From contig MHER01000161.1 of NCBI GenBank assembly GCA_001805205.1, forward strand, positions 1-13,979: a DNA stretch of 13,979 bases, in the 5' to 3' direction. The DNA comes from Nitrospirae bacterium RIFCSPLOW2_12_42_9. GTDB taxonomy: Bacteria > Nitrospirota > 9FT-COMBO-42-15 > HDB-SIOI813. A model generated the notes under the pieces. It was not told the DNA's origin. It did no database searches and saw only the letters and a list, made by a program, of their open reading frames with translations. Shown in pieces: positions 1-10,710 of this stretch; the stretch's first letter is position 1, and each line of letters starts with the position of its first letter. Both the position numbers and the translations under genes were made by a program.

Positions 1-1037
1 ATAGCCCTCTGTATAGAGTAGTCTATTAAATGCTCAATCTTCTCAAGTGAATTAGCACAATACTGACAGGTTTTTATGTCCTGTATAGTCAGAAAACCAC
101 ATGATGAACATTTAAGACCGGAGGCATTGAATCCTTCCAGATAGATTAAGTGGTGTATATTCCCTGACTGAATCTGTGTGAGGACATCTGCTAATCCTAT
201 AGCGGCTGACCCGTTTTTACTTGCCCTTGTTACCAGTTCATCAACGAGCCTCTCTTCAATGGCCTTTTCGCTGCCCCTGATTATCTCCCTGGATTTTTCC
301 AATATCTCATCATTACCTGCATGCATATCTGCTGTAAAAGTACCTGCTATCTTTGATGCAATAGGCTGGGGGAGTATTTTATTAAAAAGGATTACAGATT
401 CTTCAGAACCGCCAACTATGAGATGGGTTACTTCGCCTGCCTTTAATATCTCTTCCATGTGTTTAACAACATCCTTAAGGTGGAAATGTACATGAACTTC
501 AATATGTCTCCTGAACCTGTTTTCATCCCTCCCATACCATCCACCTTTCTTATGTTTGCGGGGGACATCAGGTGTAAAAAGTTCTGTGTATTCAGATATC
601 TCACTGAGCTGGATGCTGAATAACCTTGCATGTTCCCTGTCTACCAGGGCCACAGCATAACTGTGATATTGTTCCAGTATGCTTGCGAGGGGTTTCAGAT
701 ATGGAGTCTTATCGATCACAACCTGATTTTTAAGTGGAACAGAAAGGTGGAATACATCCCAGAGGTCGGGTTCAGATGAGCTTATTATTGCAACCGCCTT
801 TTTAAACTCTGTCTTTCCGCTCTTTATATATGTTTCTATCTTTTTTATATCCTCCTTGACTGATTTCTGATCTGAACTGCTCAGTCTGTCAAATTCTGAC
901 TTGGAGAGGTTTCTGAAGTTGATGAAATATTCTCCTTTAGGGTTAGTGACAGGATTGACATTCAGGAAGACACTTGTATATAACTTTCCTTCCTCCCTGA
1001 TACTATTGAGCCGTGTTAAGTCTTCTCTGGTGAACAT
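1..1037 (-). CDS. Bacterial eRF1-like (baeRF family) protein with C-terminal zinc ribbon, 3' end outside window
   Basis: The frame is open from an ATG at 1037 to the left edge, giving 345 codons with no stop, so the C-terminus is missing. The start has a strong AGAGGAGG ribosome binding site 9 nt upstream. The N-terminus reads MFTREDLTRLNSIREEG. The central segment SYAVALVDREHARLF (about residues 126-140) resembles the start of the eRF1-domain-2-like fold of baeRF proteins, relatives of archaeal/eukaryotic release factor 1 and of Vms1/ANKZF1. It is followed by a basic KHKKGGWYGRDENRFRRHIE stretch (161-180) where these families carry their GGQ/GxxQ-like loop. The canonical GGQ is not present: GGW stands in its place. 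The C-terminal part has CxxC-x10-CxxC (C310, C313, C324, C327), a likely zinc ribbon. Homologues are thought to act on stalled ribosomes or peptidyl-tRNA, but bacterial function is poorly known. It lies 46 nt downstream of ligA on the same strand and may be co-transcribed. The family call is by motif memory. Confidence 0.72.
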   Translation of the reverse strand, partial: MFTREDLTRLNSIREEGKLYTSVFLNVNPVTNPKGEYFINFRNLSKSEFDRLSSSDQKSVKEDIKKIETYIKSGKTEFKKAVAIISSSEPDLWDVFHLSVPLKNQVVIDKTPYLKPLASILEQYHSYAVALVDREHARLFSIQLSEISEYTELFTPDVPRKHKKGGWYGRDENRFRRHIEVHVHFHLKDVVKHMEEILKAGEVTHLIVGGSEESVILFNKILPQPIASKIAGTFTADMHAGNDEILEKSREIIRGSEKAIEERLVDELVTRASKNGSAAIGLADVLTQIQSGNIHHLIYLEGFNASGLKCSSCGFLTIQDIKTCQYCANSLEKIEHLIDYSIQRA

Positions 1038-1083
1038 TGTGATATTCCTCCTCTGTTTTAGTTTTGTGGATTGATTTGCCTTA

Positions 1084-3186
<2,103 letters not shown>

Positions 3187-3208
3187 CGAAAATTAAAAAA
3201 ACAAAGTA

Positions 3209-3688
3209 ATGACTCCCCATTTTTCTATAAAGAAACCGAACCAGCTTATTGTATTTACCCTTGATGATCAGAGGCTTGCATTATCTATTTCTTCTGTGAA
3301 CAGAGTCATAAGGGTAGTCGGGATAACTCCATTACCAAAAGGGCCTGATATTGTTATTGGTATTATTAATATGCAGGGGAATATAATTCCGGTTGTGAAT
3401 ATCAGAAAGAGATTTTGCCTGCCTGAGAGGGATATTAACCTGAATGATCAAATAATTATTACACATACATCAAAGAGGACTATAGGGATTGTAGTTAATT
3501 CAGTTATTGGTTTGATTGAATCTGCTGAAGAGAAGATAGTTACATCTGAGGCTATTGTCCCTGGTATTGATTATGTGGAAGGAGTGGTTAAACTTGAAGA
3601 TGGTCTGCTCATTATACATGATATCGAAAAGTTTTTGTCTATTGAAGAAGAAGTCGCTATAGATAATGCCGTAAAAGAAATTAATTAA
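3209..3688 (+). CDS. cheW: CheW-like chemoreceptor-kinase adaptor (WspB-like position)
   Basis: CheW couples chemoreceptors to the CheA kinase in cytoplasmic arrays. The 159-aa protein is almost entirely one CheW domain. Residues 11-70 run from NQLIVFTLDDQRLAL through VNRVIRVVGITPLP and GIINMQGNIIPVVNIRKRF, the conserved double beta-barrel core. The second half has TIGIVVNSVIGLIE (91-104) and ends in the usual LLIIHDIEKFLS (133-144). The family's arginine in the xxRVIRV motif and the GxxNxxGxIIPVxN motif are intact. The ATG at 3209 has only a poor ribosome site (a run of A residues precedes it), so initiation may be inefficient. No better in-frame start is seen. It is the first gene of the operon, and cheR begins on the very next base after its stop. 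A second, longer CheW is encoded at 5160, as in Wsp systems with WspB and WspD. Confidence 0.93.
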   Translation: MTPHFSIKKPNQLIVFTLDDQRLALSISSVNRVIRVVGITPLPKGPDIVIGIINMQGNIIPVVNIRKRFCLPERDINLNDQIIITHTSKRTIGIVVNSVIGLIESAEEKIVTSEAIVPGIDYVEGVVKLEDGLLIIHDIEKFLSIEEEVAIDNAVKEIN

Positions 3689-5155
3689 ATGACAACCATT
3701 TCGTCTCATCATCTATCCCGGCTTAGTGAATTTGTTGCATCAGTGATGGGGCTTAATTTCCCTGAGGACCGGTGGTCTGATCTTGAGCGTGGAATTACCT
3801 CTGCTGCCCGTGAATTTGGTTTTTCGGATACAATGGTGTTTATTAATCACCTCATATCATCGCCATTAACCAGGGATAGGGTAGAAACCTTAGCAAGTTA
3901 TCTTACAGTTGGTGAGACATATTTCTTCAGGGATAAGGAAACATTTAATGTATTAGAGGGGCAAATCCTCCCTGAATTAATCAGCCTGAAAGGGAATGAG
4001 GGTAAATGTCTGAGGATCTGGAGCGCCGGTTGCAGCACAGGAGAGGAACCATATTCAATAGCAATCTTAATAAACAGATTGATCTTTGATTTAAAGGAAT
4101 GGAATATCACCATACTTGCCACAGACATCAATCCGTGTTTTATAAAAAAGGCGTTGACAGGGGTTTATACCGGGTGGTCATTTCGTGATACACCAACGTG
4201 GGTTAAAGAGGGCTATTTTAAAAAGACAAAAGAAGGGTACTATGAAATCCTGCCCAAAATTAAGAAGATGGTCACCTTTAGTTATCTGAATCTTGCAGAA
4301 GATGTTTATCCATCACTTTTGAATAACACCAATGGAATGGACCTGATATTCTCCCGAAATGTCCTCATGTATTTTTCTCCGGACAGTACAAAAAAGGCTG
4401 TCAAGGGTTTCTTTAACTCCCTTGTGGCTGATGGCATACTCATGGTCAGTCCTGCTGAGGTTATGACAATACGTTCTGCACAATTTGTTCCGGTAAACTT
4501 TCCGGGTGTGACATTATACAGGAAAAACGCAGTGAAAAAAGATATAAATGGTATCAGAAAAAAAGTCAGGGATGACAATCCCCCTCCCTCGATGGGAGGG
4601 GGTGAGGGGGAGGGTAAAATAGGGGAGGGTGAACAGAAGGTATTTTCGGATGAAATAAATAATGTGATGGCATCCATTTATAAAGAGGCTAACCTGTTGT
4701 ATCAGGAAGGCCGGTATTCCGATGCCGAAGATAGGCTCACGTGGTTATTATCGCATGGCCCGGATAACCAGATGGTTTGCGCACTACTTGCCCGCACCTA
4801 TGCAAATCAAGGGAGACTCGATGAGGCATTGAAATGGTGTGAAAAGTCATTATCATCTGATATACTTAACCCTGCATGTCATTATCTCCTTGCCACAGTG
4901 CTTCTGGAACAGGGGCAGATAGATGAAGCGATTAAATCGCTCAAGAAGGTTCTTTTTCTTGATAATAATTTTATTTTAGCCTATTTTGTGCTCGGCAATA
5001 TTATGTTAAGCAGGAGCAGGTACAGGGTCTCCATGAAATATTTTAAAAATGCTGTTGAGCTTTTAACAACTTACATGCCTGAAGATGTACTCCCTGAGTC
5101 AGATGGTATAACTGCAGGGAGGCTGCTTGAAATAATTAAATTGATGAGTGATTAA
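3689..5155 (+). CDS. cheR: CheR-type receptor glutamate methyltransferase with C-terminal TPR repeats (WspC-like)
   Basis: CheR transfers methyl groups from S-adenosylmethionine to glutamates of the MCP signalling helices, tuning array output. In this 488-aa protein, residues 1-75 form the helical N-domain. Motif I for SAM binding is RIWSAGCSTGEEPYS (109-123), with the preceding VGETYFFRD (74-82). ATDINP (144-149) and FSRNVLMYF (221-229) are the classical CheR signatures. After a low-complexity linker rich in Pro, Gly and Glu (297-316), residues from about 330 to 460 form three to four TPR units (GRYSDAEDRL, GRLDEALKWCEKSL, GQIDEAIKSLKKVL, SRYRVSMKYFKNAV). A CheR-TPR fusion is typical of WspC and FrzF, where the TPRs regulate the enzyme or mediate contacts instead of an NWETF tether. 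The ATG abuts the cheW stop (TAA then ATG), so translation is probably coupled. The linker is encoded by an unusual GC-rich palindromic segment, annotated separately. Confidence 0.93.
   Translation: MTTISSHHLSRLSEFVASVMGLNFPEDRWSDLERGITSAAREFGFSDTMVFINHLISSPLTRDRVETLASYLTVGETYFFRDKETFNVLEGQILPELISLKGNEGKCLRIWSAGCSTGEEPYSIAILINRLIFDLKEWNITILATDINPCFIKKALTGVYTGWSFRDTPTWVKEGYFKKTKEGYYEILPKIKKMVTFSYLNLAEDVYPSLLNNTNGMDLIFSRNVLMYFSPDSTKKAVKGFFNSLVADGILMVSPAEVMTIRSAQFVPVNFPGVTLYRKNAVKKDINGIRKKVRDDNPPPSMGGGEGEGKIGEGEQKVFSDEINNVMASIYKEANLLYQEGRYSDAEDRLTWLLSHGPDNQMVCALLARTYANQGRLDEALKWCEKSLSSDILNPACHYLLATVLLEQGQIDEAIKSLKKVLFLDNNFILAYFVLGNIMLSRSRYRVSMKYFKNAVELLTTYMPEDVLPESDGITAGRLLEIIKLMSD
4580..4630 (+). 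repeat. GC-rich palindromic/G-run element embedded in frame in the cheR linker
   Basis: CCCCCTCCC (4580-4588) and GGGAGGGGG (4594-4602) are perfect inverted arms around a TCGAT loop. Further G-runs follow up to 4614, and a direct repeat GGGGAGGGT occurs at 4607-4615 and 4622-4630. The composition is sharply different from the AT-rich flanks. It encodes a low-complexity NPPPSMGGGEGEGKIGEGEQ linker between the two CheR domains. It looks like a copy of a dispersed palindromic repeat captured in frame. Dispersal in this genome cannot be tested from one copy. Confidence 0.6.
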
Positions 5156-5159
5156 CTTT

Positions 5160-5753
5160 ATGGATTGGGAAGAGATATACAGGCGAATTGAGAATGTCCG
5201 TCTTGCTATTGAGCAGGGTTTCCAACCGACCGGTGAGGCACTTCAGAGGATACTTGGAGAAAGGGCAAAGATACTTGCCGGAGGAGCAGAAGATAAATCA
5301 GAGAGAGGGGAATATCTTGAGGTTGCAGAATTTCTCCTGGCCCACGAAAGATATGCCATTGAGACAAGGCACATACGGGAAGTTTACTCCGTGACTGATT
5401 TAACTCCAATCCCCTGTACCCCGCCTTTTGTTTTCGGCATTATAAATGTGCGTGGAGAGATTGTTTCTGTTATAGACATAAAAAAGTTCTTTGACCTTCC
5501 GGAGAAGGGGATTACCGACCTTAACAAGGCAATAATACTTCAATCAAAGGATATAGAAATAGGAATCCTTGTTGATGCTGTCTTGGGGGTCCGTAATATC
5601 TTTATAACAGAGCTTGAGGGGAGTCTTCCGACATTGACCGGTATCCGTGAAGAATATCTCAAAGGTATAACAAAAGAGAGGCAGGTAATATTAGATGCAG
5701 AGAAATTGCTGTCAGACAGGAGGATTATTGTAGATGAGAAAGTTCAACTATAG
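5160..5753 (+). CDS. cheW: CheW-like adaptor with N-terminal extension (WspD-like)
   Basis: This is a second CheW adaptor, 197 aa from the ATG at 5160. The first 50 residues form a charged helical extension containing ALQRILGERAKILAG, a motif I associate with CheW proteins of Wsp-type clusters. The CheW domain follows: YLEVAEFLLAHERYAIE, IREVYSVTDLTPIP, FGIINVRGEIVSVIDIKKFF and EIGILVDAVLGVRNI, ending with VILDAEKLLSD. The usual core Gly and Asn residues are present. An in-frame GTG at 5148 would add four residues and overlap the cheR stop by 8 nt. I prefer the ATG because it lies just after that stop, but neither start has a strong ribosome site. Two CheW adaptors of unequal length flanking a CheR-TPR gene is the wspB-wspC-wspD arrangement. 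Separate roles in coupling and localisation are inferred from that parallel. Confidence 0.9.
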   Translation: MDWEEIYRRIENVRLAIEQGFQPTGEALQRILGERAKILAGGAEDKSERGEYLEVAEFLLAHERYAIETRHIREVYSVTDLTPIPCTPPFVFGIINVRGEIVSVIDIKKFFDLPEKGITDLNKAIILQSKDIEIGILVDAVLGVRNIFITELEGSLPTLTGIREEYLKGITKERQVILDAEKLLSDRRIIVDEKVQL

Positions 5754-5765
5754 GAGGATAAATAT

Positions 5766-7403
5766 ATGAACTGGTTTGTAAACCTTCCCACGCGTTCCAA
5801 ACTCTTTATCAGTTTTGGACTTGTTATTGTTCTCTTGATTATTGCCATAGTAACAGCAAGGAGTACCATAATTAAGATAGAAAGTTCACAGAAGGATATA
5901 CTAAACACAGAGTTTGCCAACAGTGTTGATCTACTGATATTGAAGGCCAACTTTGACGAGGTGCGTGTTGGACTTCTGACAATGATGTCTGTGGATAACC
6001 GGTCTGATAAAGAGAGATGGCAGCAGATTATCAAGGAAAATTCTGAAGGGATTGATAACATAATTCTTAAACTCCTCGAACGTAACAGAGGGAATTCTAC
6101 TATTTTAGAAAGTATTCAGGATCTGAATAAAATTTATAAAGACTTTAAACTGACACGTGATACTGAGATAATCCCGTTTATTTTAGATGGAAAGGTTGAA
6201 GACGCAAGGAGGTTGGCTATGGGCATCCAGGCCGGGCGTTATGAAAAGATGCGGGCTATAGTCTTTGACCTCCACAATTATGCAGAGAATGAGGCAGGAA
6301 AAAATATAACCGAGTCTGAAGAGGATGTAAGAAAATCTGTAAATATATTTCTTGTTATAGGCATTATTGCCATCCTTATCGGGATCGGTGTGACCATGTT
6401 TTTAAATCAGATTATTGCAAGACCTTTAAAGGATATTTCGGACATGGCGGAGAGGATTGCCTCAGGAGACCTTACAGTAAACATAACCGCTGACAACAGG
6501 GCGGATGAGGTTGGTGTGTTGAAAGGGATATTCCGGCTGATGGTAGAGAAGATGCAGAGACAGACGCGGGATATTTCAGAGGCGATAAATGTCCTTGCCT
6601 CTTCATCTAATGAGATCGCAGCTACTACAGCCCAGCTTGCTTCCGGTACTGAGCAGACTGCTGTGGCTGTTGCAGAGACTACTACAACAGTTGAGGAGGT
6701 AAAACAGACTGTCAATCTTTCTTCCCAAAAGGCAAGACAGGTATCAGATGTCTCTCAAAATGCCGTACAGATATCCCGGAACGGCACAAGATTAGTGAAT
6801 GAAACTATAGATGGAATAAACCATATAAAAGGGCAGATGGATTATATTGCAGAGACAATTGTTAAATTAAGTGAGCATGGCCAGGCCATAGGGGAGATAA
6901 TAGCATCAGTTGATGATATAGCAGAACAGTCGAACCTCCTTGCTGTCAATGCTGCTATAGAGGCATCAAAGGCAGGGGAATATGGAAAGGGTTTTATAAT
7001 AGTAGCGCAGGAGATAAAAAGCCTTGCAGAACAGTCAAAGCAGGCAACAAAACAGGTAAGGTCGATACTTAATGATATCCAGAGGTCCAACACTGCTGCA
7101 GTGATGGCAGCAGAGAGGGGCAGCAAGGCAGTAGAGTCCACAGTAAAACAATCTGCAAATACAGGGAATTCTATCCAGGAGCTTGCAAGCAGTATTACAG
7201 AGGCTTCTCAGGCAGTAATCCAGATAGCCGCCTCCAGCCAGCAGCAATTAGTGGGGATGGACCAGGTGGCATTAGCCATGAGCAATATCAAACAGGCTAC
7301 AGCGCAGAATGCTGCCAGTACAAAACAGGTTGAGATTACAGTAAGGAATCTGCATGACCTGGGGCAGAGATTAAAAGGTATGGTTGAACATTACAAGATA
7401 TAA
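5766..7403 (+). CDS. Methyl-accepting chemotaxis protein with four-helix-bundle-type sensor and HAMP domain
   Basis: This 545-aa transmembrane chemoreceptor is the array's sensory input. TM1 is about residues 13-31 and TM2 about 192-213. The roughly 160 residues between them are helical and hydrophilic, the size expected of a 4HB_MCP-type periplasmic sensor. HAMP follows at about 214-266 ([21 protein letters not shown]). The cytoplasmic helical hairpin has its tip near 383-405 ([20 protein letters not shown]), close to the family consensus but with Ser at one usually Ala position (EASKAGE). Gln/Glu pairs suitable for methylation occur on both hairpin arms. The C-terminus (GMVEHYKI) lacks a CheR-tethering NWETF-type pentapeptide, which fits with a TPR-fused CheR. 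The ATG at 5766 has AGGAGG 8 nt upstream. The gene starts 12 nt after the second cheW. In Wsp operons the MCP gene comes first; here it is fourth. The ligand is unknown. Confidence 0.95.
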   Translation: MNWFVNLPTRSKLFISFGLVIVLLIIAIVTARSTIIKIESSQKDILNTEFANSVDLLILKANFDEVRVGLLTMMSVDNRSDKERWQQIIKENSEGIDNIILKLLERNRGNSTILESIQDLNKIYKDFKLTRDTEIIPFILDGKVEDARRLAMGIQAGRYEKMRAIVFDLHNYAENEAGKNITESEEDVRKSVNIFLVIGIIAILIGIGVTMFLNQIIARPLKDISDMAERIASGDLTVNITADNRADEVGVLKGIFRLMVEKMQRQTRDISEAINVLASSSNEIAATTAQLASGTEQTAVAVAETTTTVEEVKQTVNLSSQKARQVSDVSQNAVQISRNGTRLVNETIDGINHIKGQMDYIAETIVKLSEHGQAIGEIIASVDDIAEQSNLLAVNAAIEASKAGEYGKGFIIVAQEIKSLAEQSKQATKQVRSILNDIQRSNTAAVMAAERGSKAVESTVKQSANTGNSIQELASSITEASQAVIQIAASSQQQLVGMDQVALAMSNIKQATAQNAASTKQVEITVRNLHDLGQRLKGMVEHYKI

Positions 7404-7429
7404 GACCATATTATGCAAAGGATTGGTTT

Positions 7430-9619
7430 ATGGGCAGTAAGGAAGAGGAATTTCAGAAGAGACTCCTTTCAACTTTTAAGATTGAGGCAGGGGACCATTT
7501 AAAAACTATATCTGCAGGTCTGCTTGAGATCGAGAGGATGGAATCTCCTGAGGGGCATTTAGAGACGGTTGAGACAATATTCCGGGCTTCCCATAATATG
7601 AAAGGTGCTGCCAGGGCAGTCAATATGAGGGATATCGAGGCTATCTGCCAATCGCTTGAGGATGTATTTGATATGTGGAAGCAGGAGGGTATAAACAGGT
7701 CATCAGAGGTCTTTGATCTGCTCTATCATTCCCTTGATGTTATTCGTATGCTTCTCTCTCCCCTTGATGGCAAGGAGATTACTATAGATGGGAATAAAGT
7801 CTCAAACCTTATTGAAAGGCTTTCCGGCATTAAGACAATGAGAATATACGATACCATATCGTTCACCCGCGGTGAATCTTTATTGAATAAAGAGACTATC
7901 CTGATGTCAGATGCAGATGTTGTAAGAATACCCCTTGCGAGAATAAGTTCACTTTTACTTCAGGCAGAAGAATTGTTATCTGTTAAATTGCTCTCATCTC
8001 AACATTCAGCGGACATCAGAGAAGTTGCTGACATGTTTGAAATCTTTAAGAATGAACTTAAAAAGGTCTGCAGCAAAGATGAGTCATTCAACCGGGTGGA
8101 AGGTCATATAAAGTCAATGGAAAGGAGACTTCTGACAATTAAAAAGTCAGTGCAGCAATATAGCAGGTCCCTTAATCGTATGGTTGATAATCTGCTTGAC
8201 GATACCAAAATGGTTATGATGTCCCCTGTTTCAACTGTGTTAGAGGGATTTCCGTTACTGGTGCGCAATATCTCTAATGAGCAGGGTAAGGCTGTTGACC
8301 TGATAATCCAGGGCGGTGGCATTGAAGCTGACAGGCGGATTCTTGAGGGGATAAAAGATCCTCTAATCCATATTGTGAGGAACTGTATTGATCATGGTAT
8401 TGAGAGGCCTGAAGATAGGATATCTCTGAAGAAGGCAGAAAAGGGGACTATTAAAATCATTGTCTCTCAGCTTGATAACAGGAAACTTGAGATACTGATT
8501 ACTGATGATGGGATGGGGATAGATATTAATATGGTAAGAGCATCAGCAGTAAGTGCAGGTATTATTTCACAGGAAGAGGCAGACAGTCTCAGCGAATATG
8601 AGGCGATGTCTCTGATTTTCCATTCCGGCGTCTCTACAACACCTGTAATTACAGATATTTCAGGCAGGGGATTGGGTCTCGCGATAGTACGCGAAAAGAT
8701 AGAAAAATTAAATGGCTCTATTATATTAGAGTCTCACCTCCACAGGGGTGCGTCATTCCGTATAATCCTTCCGCTGACTATCGCAACTTTCAGAGGGGTC
8801 ACTGTCTGTGTCTCAGGACATATCTTTGTAATACCGCTAATAAATATTGAACAGGTCATCAGGGTTAAGAGGGATGATTTAAAGACTGTAGAAAATAAAG
8901 AGACCATCACATTAGATAACAGACCTCTCTCCTTTGTCCGGCTCTCAGGTGTATTGGAACTTACAAATATAAAGAGGAAGACAGAAGACCAGGATTTTAT
9001 ACCTGTCCTTATTTTGAACGGATTAGACAAGCGTATTGCATTCGGTGTTGATGAGATTATGAAGGAAGATGAATTCTTTGTTAAAGGACTTGGCAGACAA
9101 CTTCTCAGGGTAAAGAATATTGAAGGGGCTGCACTATTGGGCTCTGGTAAACCTGTTCCTGTCTTAAATGTCACGGATTTGATCAGGTCTGTTCTTAAAG
9201 GCTCTTATGCGACTCCTGAGTTAATGGCCCCCGAAGAAAAAGGGGTTAAACCAGGTAAAGGGTCAATCCTTGTTGTAGAGGATTCTATTACATCGAGGAT
9301 ATTATTGAAGAACATCCTTGAATCAGCAGGGTACAGTGTAAAGACTGCTGTAGATGGGATTGATGCAATAACAACATTAAAGACAGGAGATTTTGATTTA
9401 ATAGTATCGGATATTGAGATGCCGAGGATGGATGGTTTTGATCTTACAGCAAAGATCCGTGGAGATGAAAGGCTTGATGAACTTCCGGTTGTCCTTGTAA
9501 CTGCCCTCGAGAAGAGGGAAGACCGTGAGCGCGGCATCGAGGAGGGCGCAAATGCCTATATTGTGAAGAGCAGTTTTGATCAGGGAAATCTGCTTGAAGT
9601 TATAAGAAGGTTGATTTAA
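7430..9619 (+). CDS. cheA: Hybrid chemotaxis histidine kinase CheA-REC (WspE-like)
   Basis: CheA autophosphorylates on its Hpt histidine under receptor control and passes phosphate to receiver domains. The 729 residues contain an Hpt domain with H55 in ASHNMKGAARAV (53-64). A long helical dimerisation region (about 165-265) follows directly with no recognisable P2 (CheY/CheB-docking) domain. The ATPase domain has an N-box around N318 (HIVRNCIDHGIERPEDR), DDGMGI at 359-364 and GRGLGLAIV at 412-420. A CheW-like regulatory domain spans about 450-590 (GVTVCVSGHIFVIPL, LGSGKPVPVLNV). The C-terminal receiver (612-729) has acidic pair E617/D618, phosphoacceptor D661, T691 and K713 in IVKSSFDQ. All catalytic residues are visible. 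Lack of P2 plus a fused REC is the WspE/FrzE-type architecture. The start ATG has AAAGGA upstream and lies 26 nt after the MCP. The fused REC may act as an intramolecular phosphate sink or relay. Confidence 0.95.
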   Translation: MGSKEEEFQKRLLSTFKIEAGDHLKTISAGLLEIERMESPEGHLETVETIFRASHNMKGAARAVNMRDIEAICQSLEDVFDMWKQEGINRSSEVFDLLYHSLDVIRMLLSPLDGKEITIDGNKVSNLIERLSGIKTMRIYDTISFTRGESLLNKETILMSDADVVRIPLARISSLLLQAEELLSVKLLSSQHSADIREVADMFEIFKNELKKVCSKDESFNRVEGHIKSMERRLLTIKKSVQQYSRSLNRMVDNLLDDTKMVMMSPVSTVLEGFPLLVRNISNEQGKAVDLIIQGGGIEADRRILEGIKDPLIHIVRNCIDHGIERPEDRISLKKAEKGTIKIIVSQLDNRKLEILITDDGMGIDINMVRASAVSAGIISQEEADSLSEYEAMSLIFHSGVSTTPVITDISGRGLGLAIVREKIEKLNGSIILESHLHRGASFRIILPLTIATFRGVTVCVSGHIFVIPLINIEQVIRVKRDDLKTVENKETITLDNRPLSFVRLSGVLELTNIKRKTEDQDFIPVLILNGLDKRIAFGVDEIMKEDEFFVKGLGRQLLRVKNIEGAALLGSGKPVPVLNVTDLIRSVLKGSYATPELMAPEEKGVKPGKGSILVVEDSITSRILLKNILESAGYSVKTAVDGIDAITTLKTGDFDLIVSDIEMPRMDGFDLTAKIRGDERLDELPVVLVTALEKREDRERGIEEGANAYIVKSSFDQGNLLEVIRRLI

Positions 9620-9627
9620 GGTGCGTT

Positions 9628-10710
9628 ATGTCTGTTAAAAGGTCAATAATTGATGTTTTAATAGTGGAGGACTCGCAGGTGGTGAGACAGCACCTGAAAC
9701 ATATACTTGAGGCTGACCCGCATATAAAGGTGATAGGGATGGTTGAAAACGGTGAAGATGCAGTCAGGTTTGTCAATGGGAAACGACCTGATGTGATTAC
9801 CATGGATATTAATCTGCCAGAGATGAACGGTCTGGCAGCGACCCGTAAGATAATGGAAACTAATCCTGTACCTATTGTTATAGTAAGTGCGAGTTACAGT
9901 CCCCGGGATGCAGTAAAAACATTTGCGGCTATGGAGGCAGGGGCAGTTGCTGTTGTTGATAAACCTGGTGGACTGAATCATGGGCTATATGAAATTGCTG
10001 CGAGAGACCTTGTTCACACTGTCAGGCTGATGTCTGAGGTTAAGGTCATTAAACGCTGGCCAAAGACCAAAACAACTCCGGAAAAAAGGAAATTGAAGGA
10101 TGTGGTTTTTGAACAGATGCCGGGCAAGGCCCGTATTATTGCAATAGGGGCATCTACAGGGGGCCCCCCTGTACTCCAGAAGGTGCTTTCAGGGATCAAA
10201 GATGAATATCCTGTTTCTGTACTGGTTGTCCAGCATATAGCAAGAGGTTTTATCGGAGGACTGGTGGAGTGGCTCAGATGTAGTATATCTATGCCGATTC
10301 ATATAGCCACTGATGGCGAAACTGTACTTCCGGGACATATCTATTTTGCACCGGATAATTTTCATATGGGGATTGGAAAGGGGCGGGTAATATTATTAAG
10401 TAAATCTCCTCCTGAAAACGGGACCAGGCCGTCTGTCTCATATCTCTTTCGTTCTGCCGTAAACATAGTTGGCAAGGATATGGTCGGTGTGCTGCTGACA
10501 GGCATGGGTAAAGATGGTGCAGAGGAATTACTATTAATGAAAGAGATGGGTGCTCTCACAGTAGCTCAGGACAGGGATAGTTCTGTTGTCTACGGGATGC
10601 CGGGTGAGGCTGCAAGGCTCGGCGCTGCTTCATACATCCTGTCTCCGGATGAAATAGCCGGCCTGCTCGGGAAGATTACAAAGAAAGAGGTAAGAGAAGG
10701 ACATGGATAA
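9628..10710 (+). CDS. cheB: Chemotaxis response regulator protein-glutamate methylesterase CheB (WspF-like)
   Basis: CheB removes methyl groups from receptor glutamates (and can deamidate glutamines) when its receiver is phosphorylated by CheA, giving adaptation. The 360-aa protein has the normal two domains. The receiver (1-125) has E14/D15, phosphoacceptor D60 in TMDINLPEMNG, S88 and K112. A roughly 40-residue basic linker leads to the methylesterase domain (168-350). Its catalytic triad is visible: S176 in IGASTGGP, H203 in VVQHIARG and D296 in TGMGKDGAEE. The length matches the family. The gene begins 8 nt after cheA with AAGGTG as ribosome site and overlaps the following kinase gene by 8 nt. 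With CheR in the same operon, the cluster carries its own complete adaptation pair. Confidence 0.97.
   Translation: MSVKRSIIDVLIVEDSQVVRQHLKHILEADPHIKVIGMVENGEDAVRFVNGKRPDVITMDINLPEMNGLAATRKIMETNPVPIVIVSASYSPRDAVKTFAAMEAGAVAVVDKPGGLNHGLYEIAARDLVHTVRLMSEVKVIKRWPKTKTTPEKRKLKDVVFEQMPGKARIIAIGASTGGPPVLQKVLSGIKDEYPVSVLVVQHIARGFIGGLVEWLRCSISMPIHIATDGETVLPGHIYFAPDNFHMGIGKGRVILLSKSPPENGTRPSVSYLFRSAVNIVGKDMVGVLLTGMGKDGAEELLLMKEMGALTVAQDRDSSVVYGMPGEAARLGAASYILSPDEIAGLLGKITKKEVREGHG

Noticed and set aside
178..631. Open frames of about 60-105 codons on both strands near the left edge
   Set aside because: They overlap the baeRF gene in other frames and have low-complexity, Ser/Leu-rich translations with no ribosome sites.
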